From: Dehalococcoidia bacterium
Lineage (GTDB): Bacteria; Chloroflexota; Dehalococcoidia; Lucifugimonadales; Lucifugimonadaceae
Assembly (NCBI GenBank): GCA_026421215.1
Contig: JAPKBN010000002.1
Location: 1 to 64,000, forward strand
DNA: 64,000 nucleotides
Reading direction: 5' to 3'
Positions 8,010 through 18,372 of this stretch are shown piece by piece. A program made the translations under genes and the position numbers. Position 1 is the first letter of the stretch, and every line of letters starts with the position of its first letter. The notes under the pieces are model-generated. The model saw only the letters and a list, made by a program, of their open reading frames with translations, ran no database searches and was not told the DNA's origin.

Positions 8010-11000
8010 CTAAAAAACGTTCTCGCTTCCGATCATTTCCGACAGGTTTGACACGAGCGCATCGCAAGGTTGGATCGCAAATGGCATTGCCAGCGTTACG
8101 ACCCGCTCCCCCGTCTCCACCTCAAGTACAAATGGATGATTGCCCTTGTGGTTCAGGAGTAGGCGGATGATGTCTTCGAAACGGTTCTTATCCTCGGCGG
8201 CCACTCCGGTCTCCGATACGCGTATCGAAAGAGCCGGTTCTGTCGGCACCGTCGTTGCTGCTTCCACATGAGAAGCGCCGTTTCCGTTGGAGATACCTGT
8301 GCCATTAACCACAGGTATAGCGGGCTTCAGCTGGTTCGGGTTGTGCGAGGAAGCTGCCGGAGCAACTGAGCGGGGATTATGAGCTCTCTGTTCTGGCTTC
8401 GCTGAATTTGGGGGTGCGTTCGTCAAAGGGGTCGCCTCTTCATGTCCGGGCAAAAAATACTCCCGTGCGCCGTCTACTGATATTGATAAGTACCCGTTGT
8501 GATCTTTCACGGTCCCGGTTAAGGCCACATGGGTTCCCTGCTTCCAGAGATGTCTTGTCGTCGGCAGCATGTTTGACCATATGACCAGTTCGATGTCACC
8601 GCCTAGCAGGCCGAACTGGACCTTTACGAACGGATCTCCCTTGCGGGTCGTCCTCTCTTCCACCGATCCGACCGTGCCGACCGATGATTTTTGCATGTTG
8701 TTCATATCGGGCGTGAGTTGGCTGGCAAATACGATCGACTCGTCTTGTAACGCGTACATTGCTCGAGTGATCGGGTTCTCTGAAATCGTCACGCCCAGTA
8801 GTTCTTGCTCCCAAAGCGTGCGTTCGTGGTCCGTGACATCTCCACCGGTCGGTAACTCAAGCGCCGGTAGCGGTGTGTTTACGGCATCGCCGAGCATATC
8901 GAACATCGTGGTCTGGCCAGACTGACGCAACGTGGTTTGGCGTCGGATCAGGGACATGATCCGGTCCAGCCCCTCGATCATTGCCCCACGATCGCCGAGT
9001 CGATCAAACGCCCCGACCTTAATCAGGCTCTCAAGTGCACGTTTGTTCAGGCTGTTGAAATCGACACGCTTGCAAAAGTCTTCAAGCGAGCCGAACGACC
9101 CGTCGGCGTTTCGTTCTTCTATGATCGGGTTGACCGCGCCAACACCCACGTTCTTGACAGCGGCCATGCCAAATCGGATGGCCTCTCCATCGTCACTGCT
9201 GTCTACAGCGAATCCAACCTGGCCATGGTTCACATCAGGCGCCAGGACGGCGATGCCCAGGCGGCGGCATTCAGAGATAGCCGCGGTGAGTTTTTCAGGC
9301 GCGCCTGTCGCTGCGTCCATGAAGGCCACCATGTACTCCACGGTGTAGTTGGCCTTCAGATACGCGGTCCAGTAGGAAACCATGGCGTAGCACACGCTGT
9401 GGGCCTTATTGAACGCGTATCCGGCGAAAGGTTCGATCAAATTGAACATCTGCTGCGAGAGTTCAGGCGTGTAGCCGTTGGCGATCCCGCCGGCGATGAA
9501 CTTCTCGCTCTCCGCCGCCATCACCACCTTGTCCTTCTTGCCCATCGCCTTCCGAAGGATGTCCGCCTCTCCAAGTGTGTATCCACCGAAGCGCTGAGCA
9601 ATCAGGAGCACCTGGTCCTGGTAAACGACGATCCCATAAGTCTCTTCAAGCAGGGCCTGCAGATCATCGTGCGGGTAGGTGATCTGTGCCCGGCCGTGTT
9701 TTGCATTAATGAAGTCGCCGATGAACTCCATCGGTCCCGGCCGATACAGGGCGATCATGGCGGCGACGTCCATCACCGACGATGGACGCAACTCTTTGAT
9801 GTAGCGTCGCATACCGGAGCCTTCAAGTTGGAACACCCCAGCCGTCTCGCCGGAGGAGAGCAGTTTGAAGGTGGCCAGATCATCCAGTGGGATGTCCGGG
9901 AGCGTTATCGTTTCACCACGCGTCTCAGAAATGAGCTTGAGTGCACGGTCGAGGATGGTCAGGTTAGTCAGACCGAGGAAGTCCATCTTGAGCAGGCCGA
10001 GGTCGTCGAGCGGTTTCATCGGGTACTGCGTTGTCGGGACGGCGTTCGTATCGGAGTTAGTGCCACGGGCAAGTGGGACGAAGTCCGTGAGAGGCTCTTC
10101 CGTGATCATTACGCCGGCTGCGTGAGTGCTGGCATGACGGACCGTGCCCTCGATCCCCTGTGCCAGATCAAGTAAACGCTGCCCGTTGCCGTTGTCCGAC
10201 GCGGCCTGTTGCAACTCAGGGGTCTCTTTGATGGCCTGTTCAAGCGTAATTTTCAGGGTCGTCGGGATCAGACGTGCAAGTCGGTCGACCTCGGATAACT
10301 CCGTGCCGAGCGCACGCCCTACGTCGCGGACAGCGGCCTTCGCTCCCATCGTCCCAAAAGTTACGATCTGTGCAACGTGGCCCTCGCCGTACTTGTCCAG
10401 ACAGTACCGGATAACCTCCTCACGACGGTCGTCCTGGAAGTCCATGTCGATGTCAGGCATCTCACGCCGTTCAAGGTTAAGGAACCTCTCGAATACCAGC
10501 TTTGTGGCAAGCGGGTCAATATCAGTGACACCAAGGCAGTAGAGGACGAGGCTCGCGGCGGCGCTGCCGCGCACACCAAATACAATGTCCTCCCGATGAA
10601 CGAAATTGGCGATGTCCCAGACCACGAGGAAGTAGTCCGGGAACCCGGTGCTTTCGATCACCATGAGTTCGTAATTGAGACGATCCCATACCGTCTGATC
10701 TGCGCTCGGATACCGCTGTCCCAGACCCTCTTCGCATAGTTGCCTCACGTACTCCAGCGCTGATTCGCCGTTCGGCGTCTGATACCGAGGTAGGCGGCTC
10801 TTCGTGAAGTCGATCTCGAGCTCAGATTTTTCGGCGATCAGGCCACTGTTTGAGATCGCAGCCGGGTGTTCAGGGAACAACGCGGTCATCTCGGCTTCTG
10901 ACCGAAGGTAGAAGGTCGGGTCCTCCATCTTCATCCGATTGGTGTCCGTGACCAGCGAATTGGTCTGGATGCAAAGAAGGATGTCGTGGAGTTCGTGATC

Positions 11001-11681
11001 GGATGGGAGGGTGTAGTGGTTGTCGTTTGTGGCGACCAGCGGGGTCCCGGTCTCTTTTGCCAGTTCGAACACGCCACGGTTCATCGTGAGTTGGTCCGGA
11101 ATTCTCTCGTGCCACATCACTTCTAGGTAGTAGTCGTCCCCGAACACCTGCCGGTACCAGTCCACCGTCTCCCGTGCCTTGTCCATCTGGCCACCGACGA
11201 CATGCGTTCCGATCTCTCCAGACAGGCAGCCAGATAGTATGACGAGACCGTCGGAATGCTCTTCTAGAATTTCGCGGTCCATGCGAGGTTTATAGTAAAA
11301 GCCCTCTAGCTGCGCTTTGCTGGCGAGCTTGAGGAGGTTGCCGTAGCCCACCTCGTTCTTCGCGAGCACGGTCATGTGATACGGAGAGCGGTCGGCCGGG
11401 TTACGCGTCAAACGACTGCTCTGGGCTACGTACCCCTCCATGCCTATGATCGGTTTGATCCCGACGTCCTTGCATGCGCGATAGAAGTCGATCGCCCCGT
11501 ACATTACGCCGTGATCCGTAAGGGCAAGCGCGCTCTGTCCGAGCTCTTTGGCGCGTTGCGCCATGTCTTTGACTGAACTCAGGCCGTCGAGAAGGCTGTA
11601 CTCAGAATGATTGTGTAGATGTGCGAACAAGGCGCGACGGGACCTCTGTGTAGCCCGGAATTGGACGGCGATGGCGACCAC
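8010..11681 (-). CDS. dnaE: DNA polymerase III alpha subunit
   Basis: The replicative C-family polymerase catalytic subunit, 1223 residues. A PHP domain opens with HLHNHSEYSLLDG at residues 21-33. The palm carries RGSAAAS (371-377) and the catalytic aspartates in PDIDMDF (409-415). YQDQVLLIAQ, helix-hairpin-helix and tau-binding regions follow. An OB-fold segment (about 975-1080) and a variable C-terminal extension of some 140 residues rich in Asn, Pro and Ala complete it. Length is typical of DnaE1. The ATG at 11681 leaves about 18 extra residues before the PHP domain; no better start was found. It follows the folC-fabF-RDD group on the same strand. Confidence 0.97.
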   Translation of the reverse strand: MVAIAVQFRATQRSRRALFAHLHNHSEYSLLDGLSSVKDMAQRAKELGQSALALTDHGVMYGAIDFYRACKDVGIKPIIGMEGYVAQSSRLTRNPADRSPYHMTVLAKNEVGYGNLLKLASKAQLEGFYYKPRMDREILEEHSDGLVILSGCLSGEIGTHVVGGQMDKARETVDWYRQVFGDDYYLEVMWHERIPDQLTMNRGVFELAKETGTPLVATNDNHYTLPSDHELHDILLCIQTNSLVTDTNRMKMEDPTFYLRSEAEMTALFPEHPAAISNSGLIAEKSELEIDFTKSRLPRYQTPNGESALEYVRQLCEEGLGQRYPSADQTVWDRLNYELMVIESTGFPDYFLVVWDIANFVHREDIVFGVRGSAAASLVLYCLGVTDIDPLATKLVFERFLNLERREMPDIDMDFQDDRREEVIRYCLDKYGEGHVAQIVTFGTMGAKAAVRDVGRALGTELSEVDRLARLIPTTLKITLEQAIKETPELQQAASDNGNGQRLLDLAQGIEGTVRHASTHAAGVMITEEPLTDFVPLARGTNSDTNAVPTTQYPMKPLDDLGLLKMDFLGLTNLTILDRALKLISETRGETITLPDIPLDDLATFKLLSSGETAGVFQLEGSGMRRYIKELRPSSVMDVAAMIALYRPGPMEFIGDFINAKHGRAQITYPHDDLQALLEETYGIVVYQDQVLLIAQRFGGYTLGEADILRKAMGKKDKVVMAAESEKFIAGGIANGYTPELSQQMFNLIEPFAGYAFNKAHSVCYAMVSYWTAYLKANYTVEYMVAFMDAATGAPEKLTAAISECRRLGIAVLAPDVNHGQVGFAVDSSDDGEAIRFGMAAVKNVGVGAVNPIIEERNADGSFGSLEDFCKRVDFNSLNKRALESLIKVGAFDRLGDRGAMIEGLDRIMSLIRRQTTLRQSGQTTMFDMLGDAVNTPLPALELPTGGDVTDHERTLWEQELLGVTISENPITRAMYALQDESIVFASQLTPDMNNMQKSSVGTVGSVEERTTRKGDPFVKVQFGLLGGDIELVIWSNMLPTTRHLWKQGTHVALTGTVKDHNGYLSISVDGAREYFLPGHEEATPLTNAPPNSAKPEQRAHNPRSVAPAASSHNPNQLKPAIPVVNGTGISNGNGASHVEAATTVPTEPALSIRVSETGVAAEDKNRFEDIIRLLLNHKGNHPFVLEVETGERVVTLAMPFAIQPCDALVSNLSEMIGSENVF

Positions 11682-11915
11682 CCAACGTGATACTTCCTAA
11701 ACTGGAGCGGACCGTTTCATTGCGGAAGTACTGGCTGTCACCGGGTGCTCGGACTATAGCCCGAGCACGGGTCCCGCGTCGAGACCCTGTATCCCCTAAA
11801 TGTGGTTAAGACCGGCCGCTTTATCACCACAACTTGTGGATAACTGAATGCCCGAGACGGCAGAGACTGATCAGCAATTAACTGTCGAAATCACCATTGA
11901 AAATCAGTCGATGAT
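11682..11915. other. Intergenic region upstream of dnaE
   Basis: The gap between dnaE and the zinc-ribbon/RDD gene, both on the minus strand. No convincing gene, hairpin or promoter was seen. A plus-strand frame beginning at 11848 overlaps the end of the RDD gene and looks like a shadow. Confidence 0.4.
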
Positions 11916-12581
11916 TCAAAAGGTGGCTGTCAGCAAACCTAAGACGGCTAGCAAACCTGCTATGGGAACCGCAATGCTGACCCAGAACCAGGCCTTAGCG
12001 ATCGATGAGCTGGTCCCCGGGAGGCCGTCCACGTCTGGCCCGGCCTTCACGACGTAGGTTCCCATCCACTTATCGTGCCAGGTCTGGTGATCGGGGTTGG
12101 AATAAGCCGTCCAGAACCCGGCACCGATGGCCAGACAGCTGATTATGGAGGCCAGACCTCGGGTCCACATGTGATAGAAGCCGGCCAATTCACCGGTGTC
12201 TCTCACGACTCTTAGGCCGAGAATTCGGGCTCCAACGTCCTGTCCGCGCCGGAGCAGGTACATGGTCCAGATGAAAGCGCCCAGAGATACGAAAACTCCC
12301 AACCCGGGAATGGCGCCCAAGATGCCGACGACGATGTTCGTGATCACCCAGGCGCCCGTGCGAGCTCCCATGCCGGCGATCTCGCCGGGTACGGCGATGC
12401 CATCGGAGGCGATCGTCATAGGCGTGTATTGTGACGGATCGTCGGCGCGGACGTACTCACGTGTTGGATTCTGATCGACCGATTCCGCCGGCACAGCGGT
12501 GCCACATTCTCGACAGAAGCTCGCACCCGGCATTTGCCGAACGCCGCAATTTCCACAGAAACCAGATACGGGAGAATTCAA
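11916..12581 (-). CDS. Zinc-ribbon plus RDD-family membrane protein
   Basis: A 221-residue protein. A zinc ribbon at residues 8-28 has two Cys pairs (FCGNCG and FCRECG). A short linker leads to an RDD domain with hydrophobic segments near 75-110, RRGQDVGARILGLRVVRD near 110-127, and a further segment with the family's TWHDKWMGTYVV near 168-179. A last hydrophobic helix lies near residues 195-220. RDD proteins are small integral membrane proteins, some involved in ion exchange, but the role here is unknown. It lies 54 nt after fabF on the same strand. Confidence 0.85.
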   Translation of the reverse strand: MNSPVSGFCGNCGVRQMPGASFCRECGTAVPAESVDQNPTREYVRADDPSQYTPMTIASDGIAVPGEIAGMGARTGAWVITNIVVGILGAIPGLGVFVSLGAFIWTMYLLRRGQDVGARILGLRVVRDTGELAGFYHMWTRGLASIISCLAIGAGFWTAYSNPDHQTWHDKWMGTYVVKAGPDVDGLPGTSSSIAKAWFWVSIAVPIAGLLAVLGLLTATF

Positions 12582-12635
12582 CCGTTTGTCATCCTATTCG
12601 TAGTCGGTCCCGGCGTATCGGTGTCGATGAGTGGC

Positions 12636-13931
12636 TTATTCCTCAAACTTACGGATCACAACGCAGGCGTTCTGCCCACCGAAGCCAAAGCTGTTTGAGA
12701 GGATTGTGTTGACCTCGGCTTTACGGGCCTCATTCGGCACGTAGTCCAGGTCGCAAGCCGGGTCCGGGTTCTCGTAGTTGATCGTCGGGTGGATCACGCC
12801 GTCCTTGATGGTGCGTATGGCTGCTGCTGCTTCCAGCCCACCAGATGCTCCGAGCGAGTGTCCGATCATCGACTTCGTAGAACTGATTGGCGTTTTGGCT
12901 GCATGTTCGCCGAATACCGTCTTGATCGCGCGCGTCTCGGCAGCATCGTTCACGGGTGTCGATGTGCCGTGCGCGTTTATGTAATCGACATCCTGCGGAT
13001 CTATGTCCGCATCGTTAAGTGCCATCAGCATCGCCCTGACCGCGCCCGCGCCGTCCTCAGGTGGGTGGACGAGGTGATGGGCGTCCGAGGTTACGCCCCA
13101 TCCAGAGATCTCGCCGACGATGGTTGCTCCGCGATCAAGTGCGTGTTCAAGGTCTTCGAGCACCAAGATTCCGGCCCCTTCCGCCGGCACGAAACCGTCA
13201 CGGTTCGCATCAAAGGGCCGGCTCGCCTTTTCCGGCGTTTCGTTGCTGCTCGTGGAGAGGGCGTGGATTGTGGAGAACCCACCGAGTCCGATCTCACAAA
13301 TTCCGGCTTCGGCTCCGCCGGCGATCATCACGTCAGCTCCGCCACGTCGGATCACCTCAACCGCTTCGCCGAGCGCCTGTGTGCCGGCTGCGCAGGCCGT
13401 GATCGTCGTTCCTATGTAGCCGGTTGCGCCGTAAACGCGGCTAACGTTTGCCGCGGCCATGTTCGGCAGCATCATCGGTATGTAGTAGGGCGATATGCGA
13501 GTGCCACTGCGTTTTACCATCACCCGTGCCGCGGCCTCCGTCTCCGGGTATCCGCCGATGCCGGTGCCAAGAAGCACGCCGTGGCGCGTTCGCTGATCGT
13601 TCGAGAGGCCGTCTAGCCTGCTCAGCCCTGAAGATTCAAGGGCCTCGCCCGCGGCCACAACGGCCAACTGGGCGAAGCGAGCCATTCTTCGAGACTCCTT
13701 GCGGTCCATATACGTCGTCGGATCAAAATCTTGGACCGTGGCGCCGATTCGACAGGGGTAGTCGTCGATATCTTCGAGGGGGAGAGGGGTCACTCCTGAC
13801 TTCCCTGCCTTCAGGGCATCCCAGAACGTGTCTACGTCGTGTCCAATAGCCGAAACTACGCCGACACCGGTTACTACAACCCTGCGTCTGCCGTTGCTGT
13901 CCGTCATCGTGTTAACACCGATTCCTGACAT
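12636..13931 (-). CDS. fabF: 3-oxoacyl-[acyl-carrier-protein] synthase II
   Basis: A 431-residue beta-ketoacyl-ACP synthase that condenses malonyl-ACP with acyl-ACP in type II fatty acid synthesis. The thiolase-fold triad is complete: Cys180 in TACAAGTQA, His321 in [11 protein letters not shown] and His358 in [12 protein letters not shown], with the conserved Lys353. The length and the GFGGQNA C-terminus are typical. ATG 13931 gives eight extra residues; ATG 13907 is the likely alternative start. folC ends 25 nt upstream on the same strand. No acpP, fabD or fabG is adjacent, so this is a solitary elongation enzyme gene. Confidence 0.96.
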   Translation of the reverse strand: MSGIGVNTMTDSNGRRRVVVTGVGVVSAIGHDVDTFWDALKAGKSGVTPLPLEDIDDYPCRIGATVQDFDPTTYMDRKESRRMARFAQLAVVAAGEALESSGLSRLDGLSNDQRTRHGVLLGTGIGGYPETEAAARVMVKRSGTRISPYYIPMMLPNMAAANVSRVYGATGYIGTTITACAAGTQALGEAVEVIRRGGADVMIAGGAEAGICEIGLGGFSTIHALSTSSNETPEKASRPFDANRDGFVPAEGAGILVLEDLEHALDRGATIVGEISGWGVTSDAHHLVHPPEDGAGAVRAMLMALNDADIDPQDVDYINAHGTSTPVNDAAETRAIKTVFGEHAAKTPISSTKSMIGHSLGASGGLEAAAAIRTIKDGVIHPTINYENPDPACDLDYVPNEARKAEVNTILSNSFGFGGQNACVVIRKFEE

Positions 13932-13956
13932 CGAAGTTTGGATAGTCGATCGATCG

Positions 13957-15432
13957 CTATGGAGCGCTTTGTTGCGATTCTGGACCGGTCTGGTCCTCTG
14001 GATCCTGAGTCGGAGCGGTTAAAGTCGGAATCTCGTACGACGGCATCATTTCGCCGCGTAGGTCCGGGTACAATTCTGGAGTTATTGAAAGCAGTATCTC
14101 TCGTACCTCAGCCGCCAAGAACAGCGAACCGGTCGCGACAATAACGTCTCCTGTGGAAGCGATAGCCCGTGCCTCACGCAATGCGCTCTCGACATCAGGT
14201 GTTACCGCCGCAACAGGGATAGTATCGCGCCGCAGTGCCTCGGCGACTGTTTCAGCGCTGACCGCCTTCGGGTGACGGGTACGGGTCACGATCACCCGTG
14301 GATTTAGCCGGGAAAATTCACGGGCCGTCGCTGCGAAGTCGTGGCCTCCCGAGCCAGCGTACATAACGACAGGGCACGTCGCAGACGGGAAGAGCGACTC
14401 GAGTGTGGAAACAAGCGCCGCTGCTGAAGAGCTGTTGTGTGCGCCATCGACGATGATCTGGATATCGTCATCCGGGGATGTGAGTACCTCGGCACGCGCT
14501 GGCCACCGGACCCCCGCGATGCCGCGTGAAACGGAGTCAGCGCTGATCGTTACATTACGTTTGCGAACGAACGTTTCGAGCGCTGCGATGGCGGTCATCA
14601 GGTTGTCGACCTGATGGGCCCCAGCGAGCGGCAGCTCCAACTCGTATGTATTTGAAGAACTTTTTAGCGCCAGGCATTGCACCGGCTTAGCGTAGTCCGT
14701 AATCGTCTGTTCCGGTCCACGGACGATGGCCATTCGATCATGGGCGTACGTGACTTCAGAGCCACGCCTCCAGGCGGCCTCCTCGATGACTAACCTTGCC
14801 GCGGGGACCTGATTTCCGACCACTACAGGAACACCGGGCTTGATGATCCCGGCTTTCTCGAATGCGATCTTCGAGATCGTGTCGCCCAGGACGGCGGTGT
14901 GATCTAGGCTGATCGGCGTGATAACCGCCACATCCGGCACCACCAGGTTCGTAGCGTCAAGCCGACCGCCGAGGCCGACCTCGATCACCTGGACGTCCGC
15001 TTTTACAGATCGAAACTCTATGAACGACATCGCTGTGAGCAACTCGAATACGCTGACTTTACCAACGTCCTCACGCTGTTCAACGGCTTCAACGTCCGGC
15101 CAGAGCTCTTCGATGAGCGCCGAAAACCTGTCAGTCGAAATCTCATTCATATCCACCCTGATCCGCTCCGTTATGCGGTGCAGGTGTGGCGATGTGAAAA
15201 GGCCGGTCCGCAGCCCGGCCGCCGTCAGAACCGAGGCGATCATGGCGGAACTGCTGCCTTTGCCCTTCGATCCGGCCACATGGATCGTTGGCGTGGCGAG
15301 TTCCGGATTGCCGAGACGCGCCAGTAACACCTCCATACGTCGGAGGTGAAAGTCTGGCGGCTCGCCCACCCGTGACTTGCGCTCAAAATCCGCCAAGGAG
15401 AGCAGCTGGGCGACAGCGTCTCGGTATTTCAG
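13957..15432 (-). CDS. folC: Folylpolyglutamate/dihydrofolate synthase, probable CTG start
   Basis: Adds glutamate to folates. The P-loop GSKGKGSS follows the family N-terminus pattern [18 protein letters not shown] and the [16 protein letters not shown] segment. The ATPase and C-terminal glutamate-ligase domains continue with [21 protein letters not shown] and DVIVATGSL. The in-frame open reading frame extends to ATG 15642, but those 70 upstream residues do not resemble FolC. Family similarity begins exactly at a CTG (15432) preceded by AGAGAGAA, so CTG is my preferred start, giving 491 residues. If ATG 15642 were used, the protein would carry a 70-residue extension. Confidence 0.9.
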   Translation of the reverse strand: MKYRDAVAQLLSLADFERKSRVGEPPDFHLRRMEVLLARLGNPELATPTIHVAGSKGKGSSSAMIASVLTAAGLRTGLFTSPHLHRITERIRVDMNEISTDRFSALIEELWPDVEAVEQREDVGKVSVFELLTAMSFIEFRSVKADVQVIEVGLGGRLDATNLVVPDVAVITPISLDHTAVLGDTISKIAFEKAGIIKPGVPVVVGNQVPAARLVIEEAAWRRGSEVTYAHDRMAIVRGPEQTITDYAKPVQCLALKSSSNTYELELPLAGAHQVDNLMTAIAALETFVRKRNVTISADSVSRGIAGVRWPARAEVLTSPDDDIQIIVDGAHNSSSAAALVSTLESLFPSATCPVVMYAGSGGHDFAATAREFSRLNPRVIVTRTRHPKAVSAETVAEALRRDTIPVAAVTPDVESALREARAIASTGDVIVATGSLFLAAEVREILLSITPELYPDLRGEMMPSYEIPTLTAPTQDPEDQTGPESQQSAP

Positions 15433-15789
15433 CGGAAGTTCTCTCTGTCTATCCGGGTTACGGACATGTGGTCTGAGGTCGCATCTGAACCAAAATGAAA
15501 TCTGGGGATTGTTCTTCCTCGCCGCGCAGGTCCGGTGTGCGGGTGATGCAATTCTAATCTCGTCGACGGCCGGATACCGATACCTGTAGAGGGCCAATTG
15601 GAGCAATCGCATGAACGTGGCCGTATCTGCGCGAATGTCCATGTTCAGGTGGATGTTGGGAAGCGGTTATTCGGTGAGTGACCCAATATCCCGTAGGGAC
15701 TCGTCACAGGGCGTGGGCTGCGGTATATTCCGGCATTCACGAGTCGTACTCATCGGAATCAAACCTAAGAGTTCACTGGAGTGGCAGAC

Positions 15790-16830
15790 ATGGGTCCACG
15801 GATCGGTATCATCGGCGGCGGAGCAATCGGCGGTTATACAGGGGGGATGCTTACCAAAGCTGGACACGATGTAACAATCGTCGATCAGTGGCCGGAGCAT
15901 GTGGCTGCGGTGAAGGCGAACGGCCTCACCATTCGCCACAATGACGACGAAATAAACGTGCCCACCAACTACATCAACATCAACGAACTTCAGTCGATCG
16001 ACGATCCTTTTGATTACGTTTTCGTTGCGGTGAAGTCGTACGACACCGAGTGGGCCGCTATGCTGATGCGGCGCTACTTGAAGCCGGACGGCGCATACGT
16101 GGACTTCCAGAATGGCATAAACGACTACCGACTGGCGGAGACGATAGGCGCAGAAAACGCGCTCGGATGCGTGATCACCATCGCCGCGGGTTGCTACGAG
16201 CCGGGCATCGTGCTTCGCACCGACACCAACCCGCTCGCCTACAAGATCGGCGAGCAGGACGGCTCCGACACCCCTCGTGCCCGTGAGTTGGTGGAGGTCG
16301 TATCTTCTGTTTCAGAGGGCACCTACTTCACAGACAACCTGTGGGGCGAACGCTGGGCGAAGCTGGCCATAAACTGCATGGTCAACCCGATGGCCGGGAT
16401 CACAGGACTCACCTCGGACAAGGTACGCACAGACCCGAGAGTCCGAGACATCCGTACGCAGGTTGGAGCGGAGGTTATTCGCGTCGGCAGAGCGCTCGGT
16501 CACACGATCGGCGACCTTCTCGGCGTTCCAGCGCAGATGTTTGTAGACGCGGCCGAGGGGCGGAACATCGAAGATCTTGAGATCGAGATGGACAAGCAAG
16601 CGACGAACTCCGGAGTGACCGGCCGCGCATCGTTCCTCCAGGATGTCATTAAGCACCGGCGTACCGAGATTGAATTCCTGAACGGCTTCGTATCGGAGCA
16701 AGGCAAAAAGACGGGCGTCCCGACGCCGTTCTGTGATGCGTTGGTGGCGGTTGTGAGGGAGGCCGGTATTGGCAAACTGGAACCAAACCCGGATAACCTC
16801 GCACCGGTGGCGACGTTGCTGCAGAATTAA
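15790..16830 (+). CDS. Ketopantoate reductase family (PanE/ApbA-like) oxidoreductase
   Basis: A 346-residue NADPH-binding protein. A Rossmann motif IGIIGGGAIGGYTGGML opens the sequence and is followed by VKSYDTEWAA. The C-terminal helical domain contains WGERWAKLAINCMVNPMAGI and a late SFLQDVIKHRRTEIEFLNG, the region that carries the catalytic residues in PanE. Homologs reduce ketopantoate to pantoate, but this broad family also acts on other 2-keto acids, and no pan genes are nearby, so the substrate is uncertain. ATG 15790 is chosen because GGAG lies 8 nt upstream; GTG 15781 is in frame. It diverges from folC. Confidence 0.85.
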   Translation: MGPRIGIIGGGAIGGYTGGMLTKAGHDVTIVDQWPEHVAAVKANGLTIRHNDDEINVPTNYININELQSIDDPFDYVFVAVKSYDTEWAAMLMRRYLKPDGAYVDFQNGINDYRLAETIGAENALGCVITIAAGCYEPGIVLRTDTNPLAYKIGEQDGSDTPRARELVEVVSSVSEGTYFTDNLWGERWAKLAINCMVNPMAGITGLTSDKVRTDPRVRDIRTQVGAEVIRVGRALGHTIGDLLGVPAQMFVDAAEGRNIEDLEIEMDKQATNSGVTGRASFLQDVIKHRRTEIEFLNGFVSEQGKKTGVPTPFCDALVAVVREAGIGKLEPNPDNLAPVATLLQN

Positions 16831-16878
16831 GTCGAAAAACAAGACCGTTTGACGCTGTTTGGCACGTATTATTTGATC

Positions 16879-17769
16879 ATGCCATCAGCCAATCAGTGTG
16901 CACCGATCCGGTCGTCCACCGCGCAAGGGATCGGGAGATATCAGGGCTCTTTGCCCTCTTTATTTCGAGCGCGACCAGTCTTGGCAGGGCTGTTCGCGTT
17001 CGTATCGATTCTGTTGATCGCGTGCGGCGCGGGTGGCGACGAGACCCTTGAGCAGTCGTTTCAGGTCGGTGACTCTCCGCGTCTCGTGGTGGGTGCCGAC
17101 AACGGAAGCGTGCTTGTGGAAACGGGCCTAGAGGGCACGATTTCGGTCTTAAGCGTAGTAAGTAATAAGAACGACGTTGACCTTAGCGTAACGGCTGGTG
17201 GTGATGTTGTTACGGTTCGATCCGTGACCACCATTAGCGGGAGTTTGATCGGTGGCCGTGCAGAAGGCGCGGTCGATCTCACAATCACCGTTCCTCCGGA
17301 TACGGTTATCGAGATCGGAACTGCAGTTGGGCCGATCACAGTGAAGGACGTCCGGGCAGGCGGGACGATAACGGATGGGGCAGGAAACATCGAACTGCGA
17401 GGAGTCTCTGGCGAGTACTCGGGTGGTGTAGGAGCCGGCGATATCAGAATTGTCGATGGCGACGGATCGTTCCGGTTCACGACCGGTGTCGGATCGGTCA
17501 TGTTTGACGGTGTAATGGTCAGTGGTGGATCGAACGAGTTCGAGACGGGTGTCGGAGACGTGACCGTGACTTTTTCGGAAGGCGTGGGCGTTGAAATCGA
17601 CGCGACGACTTCAACTGGCACGATTGCTAGCGAACTCACCCTCAGTGATGAATTATTCGAAACATCAAGTGTGGGAGCGCGCATTTCGGGAATTCTTGGA
17701 GATGGCGGTGCTGATTTGCTGATAGTGGTCGGTGTGGGATCGTTGGAATTCAGCGAAAAAGCTAATTAA
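16879..17769 (+). CDS. Lipoprotein with adhesin-like beta-strand repeats (DUF4097-type)
   Basis: A 296-residue protein. A hydrophobic segment ends in the lipobox LIAC with Cys near residue 49, so it is probably anchored as a lipoprotein. The rest is a series of short Gly- and Val-rich strands (PITVKDVRAGGT, GDIRIVDGDG, GSVMFDGVMVSGG, GVGDVTVTF), the right-handed beta-helix/DUF4097 look. No enzyme motif is present. An in-frame TTG at 16849 would add ten residues; ATG 16879 is preferred but neither start has a clear Shine-Dalgarno sequence. It follows the reductase gene by 48 nt. Function unknown. Confidence 0.7.
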   Translation: MPSANQCAPIRSSTAQGIGRYQGSLPSLFRARPVLAGLFAFVSILLIACGAGGDETLEQSFQVGDSPRLVVGADNGSVLVETGLEGTISVLSVVSNKNDVDLSVTAGGDVVTVRSVTTISGSLIGGRAEGAVDLTITVPPDTVIEIGTAVGPITVKDVRAGGTITDGAGNIELRGVSGEYSGGVGAGDIRIVDGDGSFRFTTGVGSVMFDGVMVSGGSNEFETGVGDVTVTFSEGVGVEIDATTSTGTIASELTLSDELFETSSVGARISGILGDGGADLLIVVGVGSLEFSEKAN

Positions 17770-18372
17770 CCAAACGATATACAGGCCGGACGGGGTACCT
17801 GGGACGTTTGGACCGCAGATTGGTTGTGGGACCGTCCGGTCTCGCCTTATCAAGCATTGCCTTCGTGGGACCGCCGAGGTCGTAACCGAGCCTGCGGTGA
17901 TCTGCCAGCACGTCAAGGGAGTGCTCGCTGAGACCGGAAGCCGGCCTATGCGATTCCCCGCGGAACCGGTGACACGCCCTCTGATCTACAGCTGCAGGAA
18001 CACTGGCGGCGATGTCGCAATCGTGTGCCCACGGACACATGTACGCGATGCAGCGCGTTATCTGACCAGTGAACGCCGAAGACTCTGGCGCTGCTCCCAG
18101 AAACCGGAGAGCGGTGACCTGCCGATCCGAGAGAATCCGTGGGCGTCTGGGTCTAGACCTTGTCTTGCGTGGTGAAGTAAATCGAGTCGTCATAAAACTT
18201 GATAGAAACGAGAGTTCTGTTCACGCGGAACTTGAAGGGAACCGTGTAAATTGCTCAGATTCAAAACAAGTACGTTAACCACTGGCAAGGATCCCGAGTA
18301 ACGTAGCTACACGCTACCCGTTACCCGGAACCCGGTAAAGTCGTTGATGGCGCTGAATTGCGCCAGTCCCAC
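17770..18372. other. Long intergenic region with inverted repeat, no supported gene
   Basis: About 600 nt between the lipoprotein gene and the SDR. Both strands have open frames of over 430 nt (plus 17732-18175, minus 17762-18193), but neither product resembles a known family and overlap on opposite strands argues against both. An 8-bp inverted repeat, CCGGACGG (17786-17793) and CCGTCCGG (17832-17839), could form a stem. I looked for RNase P RNA, tmRNA and SRP RNA core sequences and did not find them. It could hold an unrecognised RNA. Confidence 0.35.

Noticed and set aside
8937-10175. Plus-strand open frame of 412 codons opposite dnaE
   Set aside because: It is entirely antisense to the conserved dnaE gene, and its product is rich in Arg, Val and His without a family likeness.
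12789-13616. Plus-strand open frame of 275 codons opposite fabF
   Set aside because: It is antisense to a gene with a full catalytic triad; composition looks like a reverse-strand shadow.
17762-18193. A protein-coding gene on the minus strand in the long gap
   Set aside because: The product has many Cys, Arg and His residues and no family likeness, and a plus-strand frame covers almost the same interval. Coding evidence is not enough.
17770-18372. RNase P RNA, tmRNA or SRP RNA
   Set aside because: The conserved core sequences of these RNAs were not found by eye on either strand.
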